64,000 bases of DNA, taken from contig JBCLBO010000003.1 of assembly GCA_038916785.1 (NCBI GenBank), positions 1 through 64,000 on the forward strand, written 5' to 3'. Under the pieces are notes generated by a model, which saw only the letters and a program-made list of their open reading frames with translations, had not been told where the DNA came from and did not search any database. The stretch comes from VFKU01 sp038916785. Lineage in GTDB: Bacteria; Hydrogenedentota; Hydrogenedentia; Hydrogenedentales; GCA-2746185. The translations under genes and the position numbers were made by a program. This document shows, piece by piece, positions 25,198 through 34,440 of the stretch; positions within the stretch are counted from its first letter, which is position 1, and the number at the start of each line of letters is the position of its first letter.

Positions 25198-25264
25198 AAA
25201 TAGGGACAGCCACCTATTTATTGATATGCCCGTGCTATTCATAAATAGGTGGCTGTCCCTATTT
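25198..25264. repeat. palindromic repeat with 24-bp perfect arms
   Basis: AAATAGGGACAGCCACCTAT and its continuation (25198-25221) are matched exactly inverted at 25241-25264, around a 19-base loop. The word AAATAGGGACAG is typical of REP-like palindromes mobilised by REP-associated tyrosine transposases. It may also end transcription of the preceding cyclase gene. Confidence 0.85.
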
Positions 25265-25310
25265 TACTAAATAGAGAAGCCTTCGCCCCCTGGTCGCCGG
25301 GAGAGCCCGC

Positions 25311-25901
25311 TTGAAGCGCGCCGATATCCGAGAACTACATTACATCGTGCACATCGAAACCGTGCCAAGCATCCTTGAACGCGGGATTCTCTCACACGAT
25401 TTGGCGGAGCGAGTGCCTCACATCTCAATCGCGATGGAAGAAATTCAAGTTCGACGAGCCAACAAACAAATCCCTGGGGCGCGTACCCTACACGAGTACG
25501 CAAATCTCTATTTCGACGCATGGAACCCGATGCTCAGCAAGGTCCGAGACCGCAACGACCAAATCTGCATACTGCGGGTTAGTCCAGCGGTCCTGGATCT
25601 GCCGAATGTCATTGTGGCGGACCGTAACGCATCGAGCCGCTGGGCGAGATTCCTTACCACAGACGTGGGAATCGCCGTATTGGACTCTGCCCTGCTGTTT
25701 GCGCGAGACTGGAGGCATCCCGGTGACCAAATCGAAGAATGGCGTCACAAGTCCATAAAGTGTGCGGAGACATTGATTCCAGATTCCGTCGCAGCAAGGC
25801 ATATTGTAGGGGTCTACCTTGCAAACGACCGCGCACTCGCGTCTTGGAACGCTTTGAATACTGAGTTGCCTGCGAGCGTCGATAGAATGAGATTTTTCTA
25901 A
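25311..25901 (+). CDS. darT: DarT-type DNA ADP-ribosyltransferase toxin
   Basis: DarT (formerly DUF4433) uses NAD+ to ADP-ribosylate thymidine in single-stranded DNA, blocking replication. The 196-residue protein, from a TTG start, carries the family features LHYIVHIETVPSILERGILS, VPHISIAMEEIQVRR, a long helix with GARTLHEYANLYFDAWNPM and CAETLIPDSV with the presumed catalytic glutamate. The DarG antitoxin gene follows 11 bp downstream in the usual toxin-first order. Catalytic assignment comes from family knowledge, not structure. Confidence 0.93.
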   Translation: MKRADIRELHYIVHIETVPSILERGILSHDLAERVPHISIAMEEIQVRRANKQIPGARTLHEYANLYFDAWNPMLSKVRDRNDQICILRVSPAVLDLPNVIVADRNASSRWARFLTTDVGIAVLDSALLFARDWRHPGDQIEEWRHKSIKCAETLIPDSVAARHIVGVYLANDRALASWNALNTELPASVDRMRFF

Positions 25902-25912
25902 CGGGGGCGTCA

Positions 25913-27040
25913 ATGAAAGTTCTTGTCGGCGACATGTTCGAGTCGCCCGCGCAGACGCTGGTAAACACCGTCAATTGCGTCGGGATCATGGGCAAAGGAA
26001 TAGCGCTTGAATTTAAGAAGCGATTCCCCGATATGTTTGACGACTACGTTCAGCGCTGTGAGCGAAACGAGGTCCGCCCTGGCGTGCCCTATCTTTATCG
26101 ATCGATGCTGCCTCCGCAGATCGTTAACTTTCCAACCAAGGACCACTGGAAATCTGTGTCCCGAATCGAGGACATCGAACACGGACTGGAAAATCTGGTC
26201 GCGCACGTTGGAGACTGGGAAATCACTTCCTTGGCTCTGCCGCCACTCGGCTGCGGCAACGGCCAATTGGAGTGGCGTGACGTTGGCCCGCTCATTTACC
26301 GATACACATCTCAAATGGAAGTCCCTGTCGAGCTCTACGCTCCATACGGAACGCATCCCCGTGAATTGACCTTAGATTTTCTGAAAAAGCCAGGCCGGAC
26401 CGCTGGCGCCAGTCGGGCCAGGGCCGAGAACGGCAGTCAAACCAGCCTGAACCCGGCTTGGGTAGCCCTTGTGGAGATACTCAGTCGCATCGAGTCTCAG
26501 CCCTACCACTGGCCCGTCGGCCGCACGGTCTTTCAGAAAATTGCGTACGTCGCGGCACGTGAAGGACTGCCGCTGGCGCTCGACTACCGCAAGGGCAGTT
26601 TCGGACCTTTTAGTGCCGGACTGAAAAACGTCCAGACACGACTTGTGAACAGCAATCTGCTCCAAGAAAAACGCGCAGGCCGTATGTTTCGCGTGCTGGT
26701 CGGACCAAATTACAAGCGCATCCGTAAAGACTACGAACAAGCGTTGTCGCGCTGGACCGATACCATTGAGAAAACTGCCGACCTCTTCGCGCGGATGAAC
26801 ACACATCAAGCCGAGATCGCCGCTACGGTTCTATTCGAGGCCGACGCCCTAAAAAGCCAACGAAGCGTCCCTCCCACCGAAGGCCAACTCCTGTCCGCTG
26901 TCATGGATTGGAAGCAAAAGAGGAAACCTCCCCTCGACAAGGGTGAGGTCGCCTCTACCATCCGAAACCTCGGCGTTTTGAGTTGGTTGGACGTTCAATA
27001 CGATCCTGAATTGGCCGTTCCGTCGGAAGAGACAGTCTGA
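25913..27040 (+). CDS. darG: DarG-type macrodomain antitoxin
   Basis: DarG removes ADP-ribose from DNA and also binds DarT directly. Residues 1-150 are a macrodomain with LVGDMFESPAQTLVNTVNCV, GIMGKGIALEFKKRFP (ADP-ribose loop) and LALPPLGCGNGQLEW. Residues about 175-375 form the helical DarT-neutralising region (VGRTVFQKIAYVAAREGLP, GSFGPFSAGLKNVQTRL). The length (375) is typical of full DarG. With darT it forms a complete toxin-antitoxin and anti-phage module. Confidence 0.93.
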   Translation: MKVLVGDMFESPAQTLVNTVNCVGIMGKGIALEFKKRFPDMFDDYVQRCERNEVRPGVPYLYRSMLPPQIVNFPTKDHWKSVSRIEDIEHGLENLVAHVGDWEITSLALPPLGCGNGQLEWRDVGPLIYRYTSQMEVPVELYAPYGTHPRELTLDFLKKPGRTAGASRARAENGSQTSLNPAWVALVEILSRIESQPYHWPVGRTVFQKIAYVAAREGLPLALDYRKGSFGPFSAGLKNVQTRLVNSNLLQEKRAGRMFRVLVGPNYKRIRKDYEQALSRWTDTIEKTADLFARMNTHQAEIAATVLFEADALKSQRSVPPTEGQLLSAVMDWKQKRKPPLDKGEVASTIRNLGVLSWLDVQYDPELAVPSEETV

Positions 27041-27215
27041 CCCATCGCGCGTTCCAACGCGCGTAAATTGCCGACGCATTCGGTAAAATAGGTTTTACTC
27101 TATTTTACTCCCCCCGATTTTTGGTCCAGTCAGAGTGAGAGGATGACCTCGGGTGTGGTGGCGTTGGTGGAACGCAAGGAGGCCGTAGGCTGGCTGGATC
27201 GGAACTGAGGGCGCT

Positions 27216-28250
27216 TCACTCTGGAACGTCGATGACGACCATGCGCTGCGGGTACTTGCCGAGCTTTAATCGCTTTATCTCGCGATAGGTGGCAGTGTCG
27301 ATGATGGAGAGGTCGTCGCTGCCCCGATTGGAGACGTATGCGAATTTGCCGTCGCCGCTGAAGACGAGGGCGTTGGGGTCGGTGCCGACGGGGATGTTTG
27401 TGACGTGCTCCAGTCCGGGGTGGGTGTAGACCGCGACGAAATTGAGTGCGCTGCCGTTGCACCATAGTTCAGTCTCGGCGGGGTTGAGCGTGATGCCGTG
27501 GTTGACGTTGTGCGGGTAGGCCTTGGGCATGGGGACTTCGCGGCCGAGGCCGGGCAGGTGGATCGTGCGTTGTTCGCGCGTCTTGGGGTCGAGCACGATG
27601 AAGCCGTGCAACCACGACTGCTGGACGTAGATCCGCGATTCGTCGCGGGTGACTGTGAAGGGCCGGACCGCGTCCCGAAAGTTGAACACATCTGTAACTT
27701 CAAGCGATTTCACGTCGATGACGTTGAGCGTGTCGTTCATCATTGTGCCGACGTAGAGCTGCTCGCCGTTTGCAGACAGCTCCGTGCCGTGGCCACCGTG
27801 GCCAATCCAGATTTTCTTGATGACGGCGCGTTTCTCGACGTCCACGACAGCGAGCCACCAAGTGTCGTAGTAAGGCACGAAGACCAGTTTGCCGTCGGCA
27901 GATGCGCACATGTGGTGCGGCATTCCGTCCAGATCCATGCGCCAGCGGATCTGATCGGTTACAGTGTCGATCGCAATGAGTTCACCGGTCTCCCCCACGT
28001 TCTTCGCACGCGAACCGGGCATGTCGCCGTGGATACGATTGACGTACAGCGTCTTGTTGTCAGGCGATTTGGTGACGTAGTCCATGTAGAAGCCGATCTG
28101 AATTTCAGCGGCGACTTCGTGTTCGGGGATTGAGACTTTTGATATCTGGCCGCTGTTCGTGTTGTGGATGTAGAGGAATTCCTTCGCGTACACCGAGGGG
28201 ATGCCGAGTGTGAGAGCGGCGGCGATGGCGAGACAAGGACGTTGCAGCAT
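27216..28250 (-). CDS. exported YVTN-family beta-propeller protein
   Basis: The 344-residue protein has a signal peptide (ALTLGIPSVYA) and about seven repeats with DNKTLYVNRIHGD, ADGKLVFVPYYDTWW, ANGEQLYVGTMMND and GDGKFAYVSNRGSDD spacing. This is the YVTN/SMP-30-like propeller pattern of periplasmic or surface binding proteins. It follows the aldo/keto reductase gene with only 2 bp between, so the two form an operon. The function is not known; the pairing suggests that the propeller binds or presents a ligand related to the reductase substrate. Confidence 0.82.
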   Translation of the reverse strand: MLQRPCLAIAAALTLGIPSVYAKEFLYIHNTNSGQISKVSIPEHEVAAEIQIGFYMDYVTKSPDNKTLYVNRIHGDMPGSRAKNVGETGELIAIDTVTDQIRWRMDLDGMPHHMCASADGKLVFVPYYDTWWLAVVDVEKRAVIKKIWIGHGGHGTELSANGEQLYVGTMMNDTLNVIDVKSLEVTDVFNFRDAVRPFTVTRDESRIYVQQSWLHGFIVLDPKTREQRTIHLPGLGREVPMPKAYPHNVNHGITLNPAETELWCNGSALNFVAVYTHPGLEHVTNIPVGTDPNALVFSGDGKFAYVSNRGSDDLSIIDTATYREIKRLKLGKYPQRMVVIDVPE

Positions 28251-28252
28251 GA

Positions 28253-29419
28253 TCAGGCCTCCTGTAGGCGCTTCTGTTTTTCGCCGGAGAGCAGCGCGTG
28301 GGCTTCGGCTAGGGCGGCGGGGATGGTGGCGGCGTGCGGGGAATGATTGAGGACCGGGAGGAGATCGACGTCGGCGAGTTTGTCGGCTTTTTGGCCGGGG
28401 AACCAGGCGCCGCCGTTTCCGAGCATGTTGTAGCGCATTTTCCCGTAGTCGAGCATGTCGTAGGCGATGGCTAGGTTTCGCAGGCGGAGAATCCAGCGCA
28501 TGTTGATCTGGCCGGGGGTCTCGGCCCAGTCGGGGAGGCCGAGGTCCCAGGTGGAGGCCCAGTGGTCGCCGAGTTTCTTCACGAGTTCATCTTGCAGACG
28601 TTTGTGGATCGCGGGCAGGAGTTCGCCGGCGCGATCGAGGTGTTTGACGGTTTCCATGTGGATGTCGAAATCGGTGGGCCGTGATGCGCCGCAGGAGAGT
28701 GTGTGTACTTGTGGATGCGAGAGGCAGAAGAGGCCGTTGAAGACCATGGGGTGCAGGGGCGCGCAGAGTTCGACGAGTTTGGGACTGGGTTTGTAGAGGA
28801 GGCCGCCTTTGTCGTTTGGGCTGATGATGAAGACGCCCATGTCGAGGCGGGTGGCCTCTTCGATGGCGGTCCAGTTTTCTTGGAAGATGTAGTACCAGTG
28901 CAGATTGATGTGGTCGAAGTGGCCGGTGCGGATTGCCTTGAGGATGATGGAGCAGGGTGCGTGGGTGGAGAATCCGATATCGCGGATGCGGCCGGCCTGT
29001 TTCCATTGCTGGACGAGCGGCAGGCACCGAAGCGTATTTTCGAAGTCGTTGTCGTCGTTGATTCCGTGGAAGGAGAAGATATCGAGGTAGTCGACGCCGA
29101 GCAGGCCGATGCTTTTCTCGAAGGTGGCCTCGAATTTTTTGACGTCGGCCATCGGGCCGACCTTGGTCTGGAGGAGTAATTTTTCGCGCGGGAGTTTTGG
29201 GATGACCTTGCCCAGTTGATATTCGCTGGTGCCGTAGCCGCGCGCGGTTTCGATGTGCGTGACGCCGAGCTCCCAGGCGTGCAGGATGGTGGCTTCGAGG
29301 TTGCGCTGGCTCTCGTCGCTGACGGGGTCGCCGCTTTTCCACGACTGCTGGTAGCGCATGCCGCCGCAACTGATGACGGGCATTTGGAACTCGGTCTTGC
29401 CGAAACGGCGGTACTTCAT
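28253..29419 (-). CDS. aldo/keto reductase
   Basis: The 388-residue protein begins MKYRRFGKTEFQMPVISCGGMRYQQ. It has TIM-barrel landmarks with IETARGYGTSEYQLG (Asp replaced by Glu at the usual DTA-Y site, Tyr kept), LLLQTKVGP (Lys) and FSFHGIN (His), the AKR catalytic set. The last 90 residues carry a domain common in longer bacterial AKRs, though without the usual ferredoxin cysteines. NADPH use is expected. It lies between the histidine kinase gene (upstream, 43 bp) and the propeller gene (downstream, 2 bp). Confidence 0.88.
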   Translation of the reverse strand: MKYRRFGKTEFQMPVISCGGMRYQQSWKSGDPVSDESQRNLEATILHAWELGVTHIETARGYGTSEYQLGKVIPKLPREKLLLQTKVGPMADVKKFEATFEKSIGLLGVDYLDIFSFHGINDDNDFENTLRCLPLVQQWKQAGRIRDIGFSTHAPCSIILKAIRTGHFDHINLHWYYIFQENWTAIEEATRLDMGVFIISPNDKGGLLYKPSPKLVELCAPLHPMVFNGLFCLSHPQVHTLSCGASRPTDFDIHMETVKHLDRAGELLPAIHKRLQDELVKKLGDHWASTWDLGLPDWAETPGQINMRWILRLRNLAIAYDMLDYGKMRYNMLGNGGAWFPGQKADKLADVDLLPVLNHSPHAATIPAALAEAHALLSGEKQKRLQEA

Positions 29420-29462
29420 GTGGGCTCCCCGGACGATGCGCCTCCCGCGCGGAGCATTTAGA

Positions 29463-32400
29463 TTACTTTGTGGCGGCGCGCAATTCCAACCCGTGGACGA
29501 GTTGGACGAGGTCTTCGGGCCTGAAGGGTTTCAAGAGGAAGCCGTCGGCACCGCATTCGCGCAGGAGATCGAGGTTGCGGTCGATGGGTTTGGCGGTGAC
29601 CATGTACACCTTGATGCCTTCGAGTGCTCGATTGTTTTTGAGGCGGCGGCAGGTCTCCCATCCGTCCATGCCGGGCATGGCGATGTCGAGCAGGACGAGG
29701 CCGAACTCGCGGCCGGCGGCGCGATCGAGGCCCGCCTCGCCGGAGGAGCAGACCTCGGTTTCGTAGCCTTCGGCGTTGAGGCATCGGCGCATGAAGGTGA
29801 GGATTTCGGGGTCGTCGTCGATGCAGAGGACCTTGTTGCCGATGGGTTCCGCGGAGCGCAGGCCGCGATTCATGGCGTTGTGGATTCCGCTGAGGAGTGT
29901 GCTCTTTCGGAAGTTGGTCTTGATGCGGGCGGCCACCGCGCTGCGATGCCGCTCGAAGAGCGGGTCGTCGGCGGTGAGCAGGAGAATGGGGACGCCCTTG
30001 CCGAGCGGATGCGCGAGGAGGGCGTCGAGCATCGGCTCATCTTTGAGGGGGGCCTCGGCGTCGAACAGGATGCAGTCGGGTCCGTGGCGTTCGAGGAGAT
30101 CGATTGCGCGATCGAGGGTGGTGGCGTGGATCATGTCCATGCCTTCGGCCTGGAGCAGGTGGCGGACCTGGTTGCTCAAGGCGCGGTCGCGCGAGACGAG
30201 CTGGACGAGCGTGTGGGTCTCCTGGCCGGCGGGTTGGCGCGCCTGTTGGCTGGTTTCGGCGAGCGCGAGCACGAAGCGGAAGACGCTGCCCTTGCCGACT
30301 TCGCTCTGGACGGCGATGGTGCTGCCGTGCAGGCGCACGATGTCGTGGACGATGGCGAGGCCGATGCCGGTGCCGCCGTATTTGCGCGTCGAGGAGGCGT
30401 CGTACTGATAGAAGCGCGTGAAGATTTTGTCTAGCGCTTCCTTCGGGATACCGATGCCGGTGTCGGAGACGGTGACCTCTACTTCGCGTGGGCCGACGTT
30501 GAGCCGCAGGTCGATGCGGCCGCCCTTGGTGTTGAACTTGAGCGCGTTCGAGAGGAGGTTGTTGAAGACCTGGCCCATTTTGCCCTTGTCGCCTTCGACG
30601 GGCACGGGCAGGCCCGGCGCGTCGAGCGTGACGGTGATGCCCAGGCCGTCGGCGAGCGGCTTGAGGACCTGGATGCTGGAGCGGGCGCACTCGGCGAGAT
30701 CGAAGGTGTAGAAGACGAGGCGTTCGTCGCCGCGGTGCAGGCGCGAGAAATCGAGCAGGTTTTCGATGAGGGTGACCAGCTTCTCGATGTTTCGCAGGCT
30801 GATTTCGAGGTATTCCTGTTGGGTTTTGTTGATGGCGCCCGCTTTGCCGCCCAGGATCATATCGGTATAGCCCATGACGGAGACGAGCGGCGTGCGCAGT
30901 TCGTGGGAGACGTTGGACAAGAGGTTCGTCTTCATTTCGTCGAGCGTCTTGAGTTCGTCGTTGGCCTCGGCGAGTTTTTCGCGCGCGCGGCTGACTTCTT
31001 CGAGGGAGAGTTGCAAGTTGACGAGTAGCTGGGCGTTTCGGATGGCCGCGGCGAGGTGAGGGGCCATCTGTTCGAGCGTCTCGGCGTGCGCTGGGGTGAA
31101 GGCGGCCGGGGATTTCGCGCCGAGGTTGAGCGTGCCGATGATGCGGCCCGTGGCGTAGAGCGGCACGCAGAGGCAACTGCGCACGAAATCGGGGAACTGT
31201 TCGCGCGGGAATTCCTTGGCGACGCGTAGGTCCTCGACGCGCAGGCAGCGCCGCTCGCGCGCGACCCAGGCGGCGTAGGAGTCTTGGCCGTCGAGCGTGA
31301 ACGTGTAGCCCTCCCCCACCGCTTCATCGGGCCACAACTGCCGGCCGTCGAAGCGGAGCCCTTCGTCGCCGAGCAGCGCGACGGAGGCGTAGTCGAAGCG
31401 CACGAGTTTACGCAGTTCGGCGACGAGGCTCTCGTAGAGACGGCCGGCCTCGAGGCTCGAGTTGATCACGTTGGCGATTTGGTTGATGGCGCTGATGCGC
31501 TCGGAGCGTTCGCGGGCCTCTTCTTCGAGGCGGACGCTTCGGGTGACGTCGCGGATGTTGCCTTCGATGCCGACGACTTGTCCGCGATCGTCCATCATCC
31601 GGCTGCGGGTGAGTTCCACGCAGATGGTGCGGCCGTCTTGCCGGCGCATCCAGATTCGCGCGCGCTCGTCGCCCTCGGCGATGTCGAGACCGGCGGACGA
31701 GGGGTCCATCTCGATGGGGTCGATGAACATGTCGCGCAGGCTTCGGCCGACGGCCTGCCCGACGCTCTCGAATCCGAGAATGGCGCCGGCGGCGGGGTTG
31801 AGGAAGGTGAGGTCGCCCTGGCGGTTGGTCTGGTAGATTCCGTCGCGCAGGGAGTGGACAAGGCTGCGGTAGCGCTCCTCCGAGGTTTCCAACTGTTGCA
31901 TGTTGCGGTTGAGGGTGAGGGCCATGCGGTTGAAGGATTGGGCCAGTTCCTCGATTTCGTCGCCGGTGCCGATTTTGAGTTTCAGGTCGAAATCGCCTTG
32001 GCGGATGATCTGCGCGCCTTCGTTGAGCAAGGAGAGGGGCCGGATGATGTTGTTGTGCACGTTTCGATAGGCGCGCACGCACAGGATCACGATGAACAGG
32101 ATGCATCCGGCCAGGGCGAGCGCGGCGAATCGATTGATCGTAGCGAAGACCAGTTTGGTGGGCCGGTAGGTGATGAACCAGATGCCGCCGTTGTTAAACT
32201 TCACTTCATCGAGGCGCTTGTAGGAGAGCAGGACGGATTCGCCGGGTCCGTCGCTGCGGGCGTGGTACGCGGGGAATTGAATTGTGCCGGACGCGGGGAA
32301 CTCGATAATCCGTTTTTTCAGTGTCTCGTCGATCATCGTGGGCTCGTCGATCATCGTGGGCGAGATCTCGATGGTGCCTGTCTCGGGATTGGGTAGGAGT

Positions 32401-33101
32401 GTGACGCAGATAATTCCGATCCCGGGGAGGTCGATGGCCATCTGGTAGTTGTTCAGGCGGTCGGCGTCTTCTTGGCGCGGGGCCGTCTCGCCCAGTGCGT
32501 TTTTTAGGATGGAGTCGATGCCCAATTCCACGAGGACGTAGCCCGCCGGCTGCGGGGCGCCGGGCCCGGCGATGGGCGCGAGAATGACGCCGGCGAATTG
32601 GCCCGTGGGCAGACTGACTAAATCGACGAACTGCGCTTCGCTCGGCGCGTTGCTTCGATATTCTTGGATGTCGCGCGGGGGCGTCTCGCGTCCGAAGTAG
32701 TAGACCAGTTTGCCGTTCGAATCGTAGATCGCGACCAAGGTATCTGCGTCCTGCGGATCGGCGTCCTGCCAGGCGAGCAGCGGCGAGAAGGTTTGCCGAA
32801 GGGCTTTGGCGGACTCGGAGTCCGCGGTGATGGGGGCGGCAGCCTGGGAGAGTAATCGGAGTGTGGCGGGATCTTCGATGAATCCCCTGGCCAGCCGTAG
32901 CCGGTCGGCCGCGGCGCGCCCGATGCCGTTGGCGGTTTTGGCGGCGACCGTGCTCAGGGTTTGCTCGACCGAGATTTTCTGTTGCCGGTGTGCGGTGTAG
33001 TAGCCGATGGCCCAGGCCAGCGTCATCGGCAGGATGCTGACCCAGAGGATGGAGGTCAGGATTTTGCGTTCGATTCCGGGCCGAGATTGCCGCCGTCTCA
33101 T
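29463..33101 (-). CDS. hybrid sensor histidine kinase (Cache-HAMP-PAS-GAF-HisKA-HATPase-REC-REC)
   Basis: The 1212-residue membrane kinase has TM1 near residues 13-35, a periplasmic sensor of about 270 residues, TM2 near 318-340, HAMP, PAS (about 400-500), GAF (about 535-690), HisKA with His733 in NVSHELRTP, HATPase with NLLSNALKFN and GGTGIGLAI, then two receiver domains. The final receiver has Asp1139 in LVLLDIAMPGMDG. The first is less conserved but retains CILFDAEAP. It is co-transcribed with the response regulator 20 bp upstream and driven by the promoter at 33807-33835. The signal sensed is unknown. Confidence 0.93.
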   Translation of the reverse strand: MRRRQSRPGIERKILTSILWVSILPMTLAWAIGYYTAHRQQKISVEQTLSTVAAKTANGIGRAAADRLRLARGFIEDPATLRLLSQAAAPITADSESAKALRQTFSPLLAWQDADPQDADTLVAIYDSNGKLVYYFGRETPPRDIQEYRSNAPSEAQFVDLVSLPTGQFAGVILAPIAGPGAPQPAGYVLVELGIDSILKNALGETAPRQEDADRLNNYQMAIDLPGIGIICVTLLPNPETGTIEISPTMIDEPTMIDETLKKRIIEFPASGTIQFPAYHARSDGPGESVLLSYKRLDEVKFNNGGIWFITYRPTKLVFATINRFAALALAGCILFIVILCVRAYRNVHNNIIRPLSLLNEGAQIIRQGDFDLKLKIGTGDEIEELAQSFNRMALTLNRNMQQLETSEERYRSLVHSLRDGIYQTNRQGDLTFLNPAAGAILGFESVGQAVGRSLRDMFIDPIEMDPSSAGLDIAEGDERARIWMRRQDGRTICVELTRSRMMDDRGQVVGIEGNIRDVTRSVRLEEEARERSERISAINQIANVINSSLEAGRLYESLVAELRKLVRFDYASVALLGDEGLRFDGRQLWPDEAVGEGYTFTLDGQDSYAAWVARERRCLRVEDLRVAKEFPREQFPDFVRSCLCVPLYATGRIIGTLNLGAKSPAAFTPAHAETLEQMAPHLAAAIRNAQLLVNLQLSLEEVSRAREKLAEANDELKTLDEMKTNLLSNVSHELRTPLVSVMGYTDMILGGKAGAINKTQQEYLEISLRNIEKLVTLIENLLDFSRLHRGDERLVFYTFDLAECARSSIQVLKPLADGLGITVTLDAPGLPVPVEGDKGKMGQVFNNLLSNALKFNTKGGRIDLRLNVGPREVEVTVSDTGIGIPKEALDKIFTRFYQYDASSTRKYGGTGIGLAIVHDIVRLHGSTIAVQSEVGKGSVFRFVLALAETSQQARQPAGQETHTLVQLVSRDRALSNQVRHLLQAEGMDMIHATTLDRAIDLLERHGPDCILFDAEAPLKDEPMLDALLAHPLGKGVPILLLTADDPLFERHRSAVAARIKTNFRKSTLLSGIHNAMNRGLRSAEPIGNKVLCIDDDPEILTFMRRCLNAEGYETEVCSSGEAGLDRAAGREFGLVLLDIAMPGMDGWETCRRLKNNRALEGIKVYMVTAKPIDRNLDLLRECGADGFLLKPFRPEDLVQLVHGLELRAATK

Positions 33102-33120
33102 GGGGTTCCCGGCGGGCGGT

Positions 33121-33711
33121 TTATACGACCGGCCGTCCCTTGCCGATCAGTTCTTGGACTTTTTCCTGGAGCTGATCCACTTTGAAGGGTTTTGGGAGGT
33201 ATTCGTCGGCGCCGCACTCGAAGATGCGCTCGATGTCCTCCTCTTTGGTGAGGCAGGTGACGGCCATGATAGGAATGCTGCGGGTAAGCTCGTTGGCCCG
33301 CAGGGCCTTGCAGACTTCGAAGCCGTTAATGTCGGGCATAAGAAAATCGAGCAAAATTAGGTCCGGTGTCATCTGAATGGCCTTGAGACCGACTTCGGTG
33401 GCGTTGCTCACTTTGATGAGTTCGTAACCTTCTTCCGTGAGGATGTTGCTCATGAGGGCGAGCGCGTCGGGGTCGTCGTCGACGACCATCACGCGTTTCT
33501 TGGTCGGCTTTTTCTCCCGCGGAAACATATCGTACTGTTCGCGGAAGGTATCGAGGTCGCGCTCCAGGATGCGGTAGTGGCCGCCGGGAGTCCTGGATGC
33601 TTTAATGAGCCCCTGCTTGATCCAGTTTTTGATGCTGTGATGGGTGACGTGGCAGATGCGCGCGGCTTCGAATGTGGTATAGGCTTTCTGATCTTGGTCG
33701 CTTACGGCCAT
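33121..33711 (-). CDS. MerR/BldC-type HTH fused to a receiver domain
   Basis: The 196-residue protein has an N-terminal excisionase/MerR-like helix-turn-helix (residues 10-58: TTFEAARICHVTHHSIKNWI, PGGHYRI) and a C-terminal receiver (about 73-190) with acidic pocket VVDDD and phospho-acceptor Asp122 in LILLDFLMPD. The unusual order, DNA binding before receiver, makes it a transcriptional regulator probably phosphorylated by the adjacent hybrid kinase. The start ATG has an adjacent purine-rich stretch. It is the first gene of the operon. Confidence 0.9.
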   Translation of the reverse strand: MAVSDQDQKAYTTFEAARICHVTHHSIKNWIKQGLIKASRTPGGHYRILERDLDTFREQYDMFPREKKPTKKRVMVVDDDPDALALMSNILTEEGYELIKVSNATEVGLKAIQMTPDLILLDFLMPDINGFEVCKALRANELTRSIPIMAVTCLTKEEDIERIFECGADEYLPKPFKVDQLQEKVQELIGKGRPVV

Positions 33712-33806
33712 TGCGCCTCCTAACTTGGGTGTTTCAACCCGGCCACTGCAGCGGAAGGTGAGGCCGGGGATGCTCGGTACTATTTTCAGTTTGCTTAGTT
33801 TCTCGG

Positions 33807-33835
33807 AGTATAGAGGGTCGAAGGGCGTTAGTCAA
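33807..33835 (-). promoter_or_regulatory. sigma-70 promoter of the regulator/kinase operon
   Basis: On the minus strand TTGACT (33830-33835) and TATACT (33807-33812) are separated by 17 bases. The predicted start is about 85-90 bases before the regulator ATG. Confidence 0.8.
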
Positions 33836-33954
33836 TAGCTGACAAAAGACCGCCAAAGCTGTGAAGGGCCGGTGTTTCGAGGTTGTTTCAGTTTTCGAGT
33901 GATCCCTATTTATGGGCGTTTACGTACGACGGTGTGCGTATCCGAGTGTATTCA

Positions 33955-34440
33955 CTACGCCCGCTCGCCACCGGCTTGTCGATTGGTCAGTAGCGTGGCC
34001 ACAGGGCGCATGCGCCTCGGCATTTTCAGGATTAGGCCCAGGGGTTCGGGCAGGGTGGCCGTAGTCGCCGCGGTGCCCTCGGCTTCGGCGCGGGTGGCTG
34101 CCAGCTCGGTGTGAAGGGTGATCAGCCGGGCCAGGTACGCGGGCTGTTTGCTGAGTGCCATCTCCAGATCGGAGGCGTGGGACTCGTCCAACGCGCCGCT
34201 CAGATAAAGCGCCAGCGTCTCGTCGGAGAAGGGCGCCTCGGGTTCCGCGCGTTGGACTGGCGCTAGGGCGAACCGCAGCAGCCGGGATTCCGCGTCGAGG
34301 TCGGCGTGCGCTTGGCGGCACTCGGGACAGGTGGCGAGGTGTTCGGCGAGTTGTAGGCGGATATCCGCGTCGAGCCGGCCTGCGGCGTATTCTTGCAACG
34401 CGTAGTCGGAGTAGCATTCGTTGGGCGACTCGGGGCTCAT
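33955..34440 (-). CDS. zinc-finger anti-sigma-like protein
   Basis: The 161-residue protein has an N-terminal zf-HC2-type motif (HLATCPECRQAH), a helical middle and a Leu-rich low-charge C-terminus without a clear membrane helix. It starts inside the stop of the ECF sigma gene (ATGA), the usual coupling for a cognate anti-sigma factor. A membrane anchor is not obvious, so it may be a soluble, redox- or zinc-sensitive ZAS-type factor. Assignment rests on the HxxxCxxC motif and linkage. Confidence 0.75.
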   Translation of the reverse strand: MSPESPNECYSDYALQEYAAGRLDADIRLQLAEHLATCPECRQAHADLDAESRLLRFALAPVQRAEPEAPFSDETLALYLSGALDESHASDLEMALSKQPAYLARLITLHTELAATRAEAEGTAATTATLPEPLGLILKMPRRMRPVATLLTNRQAGGERA

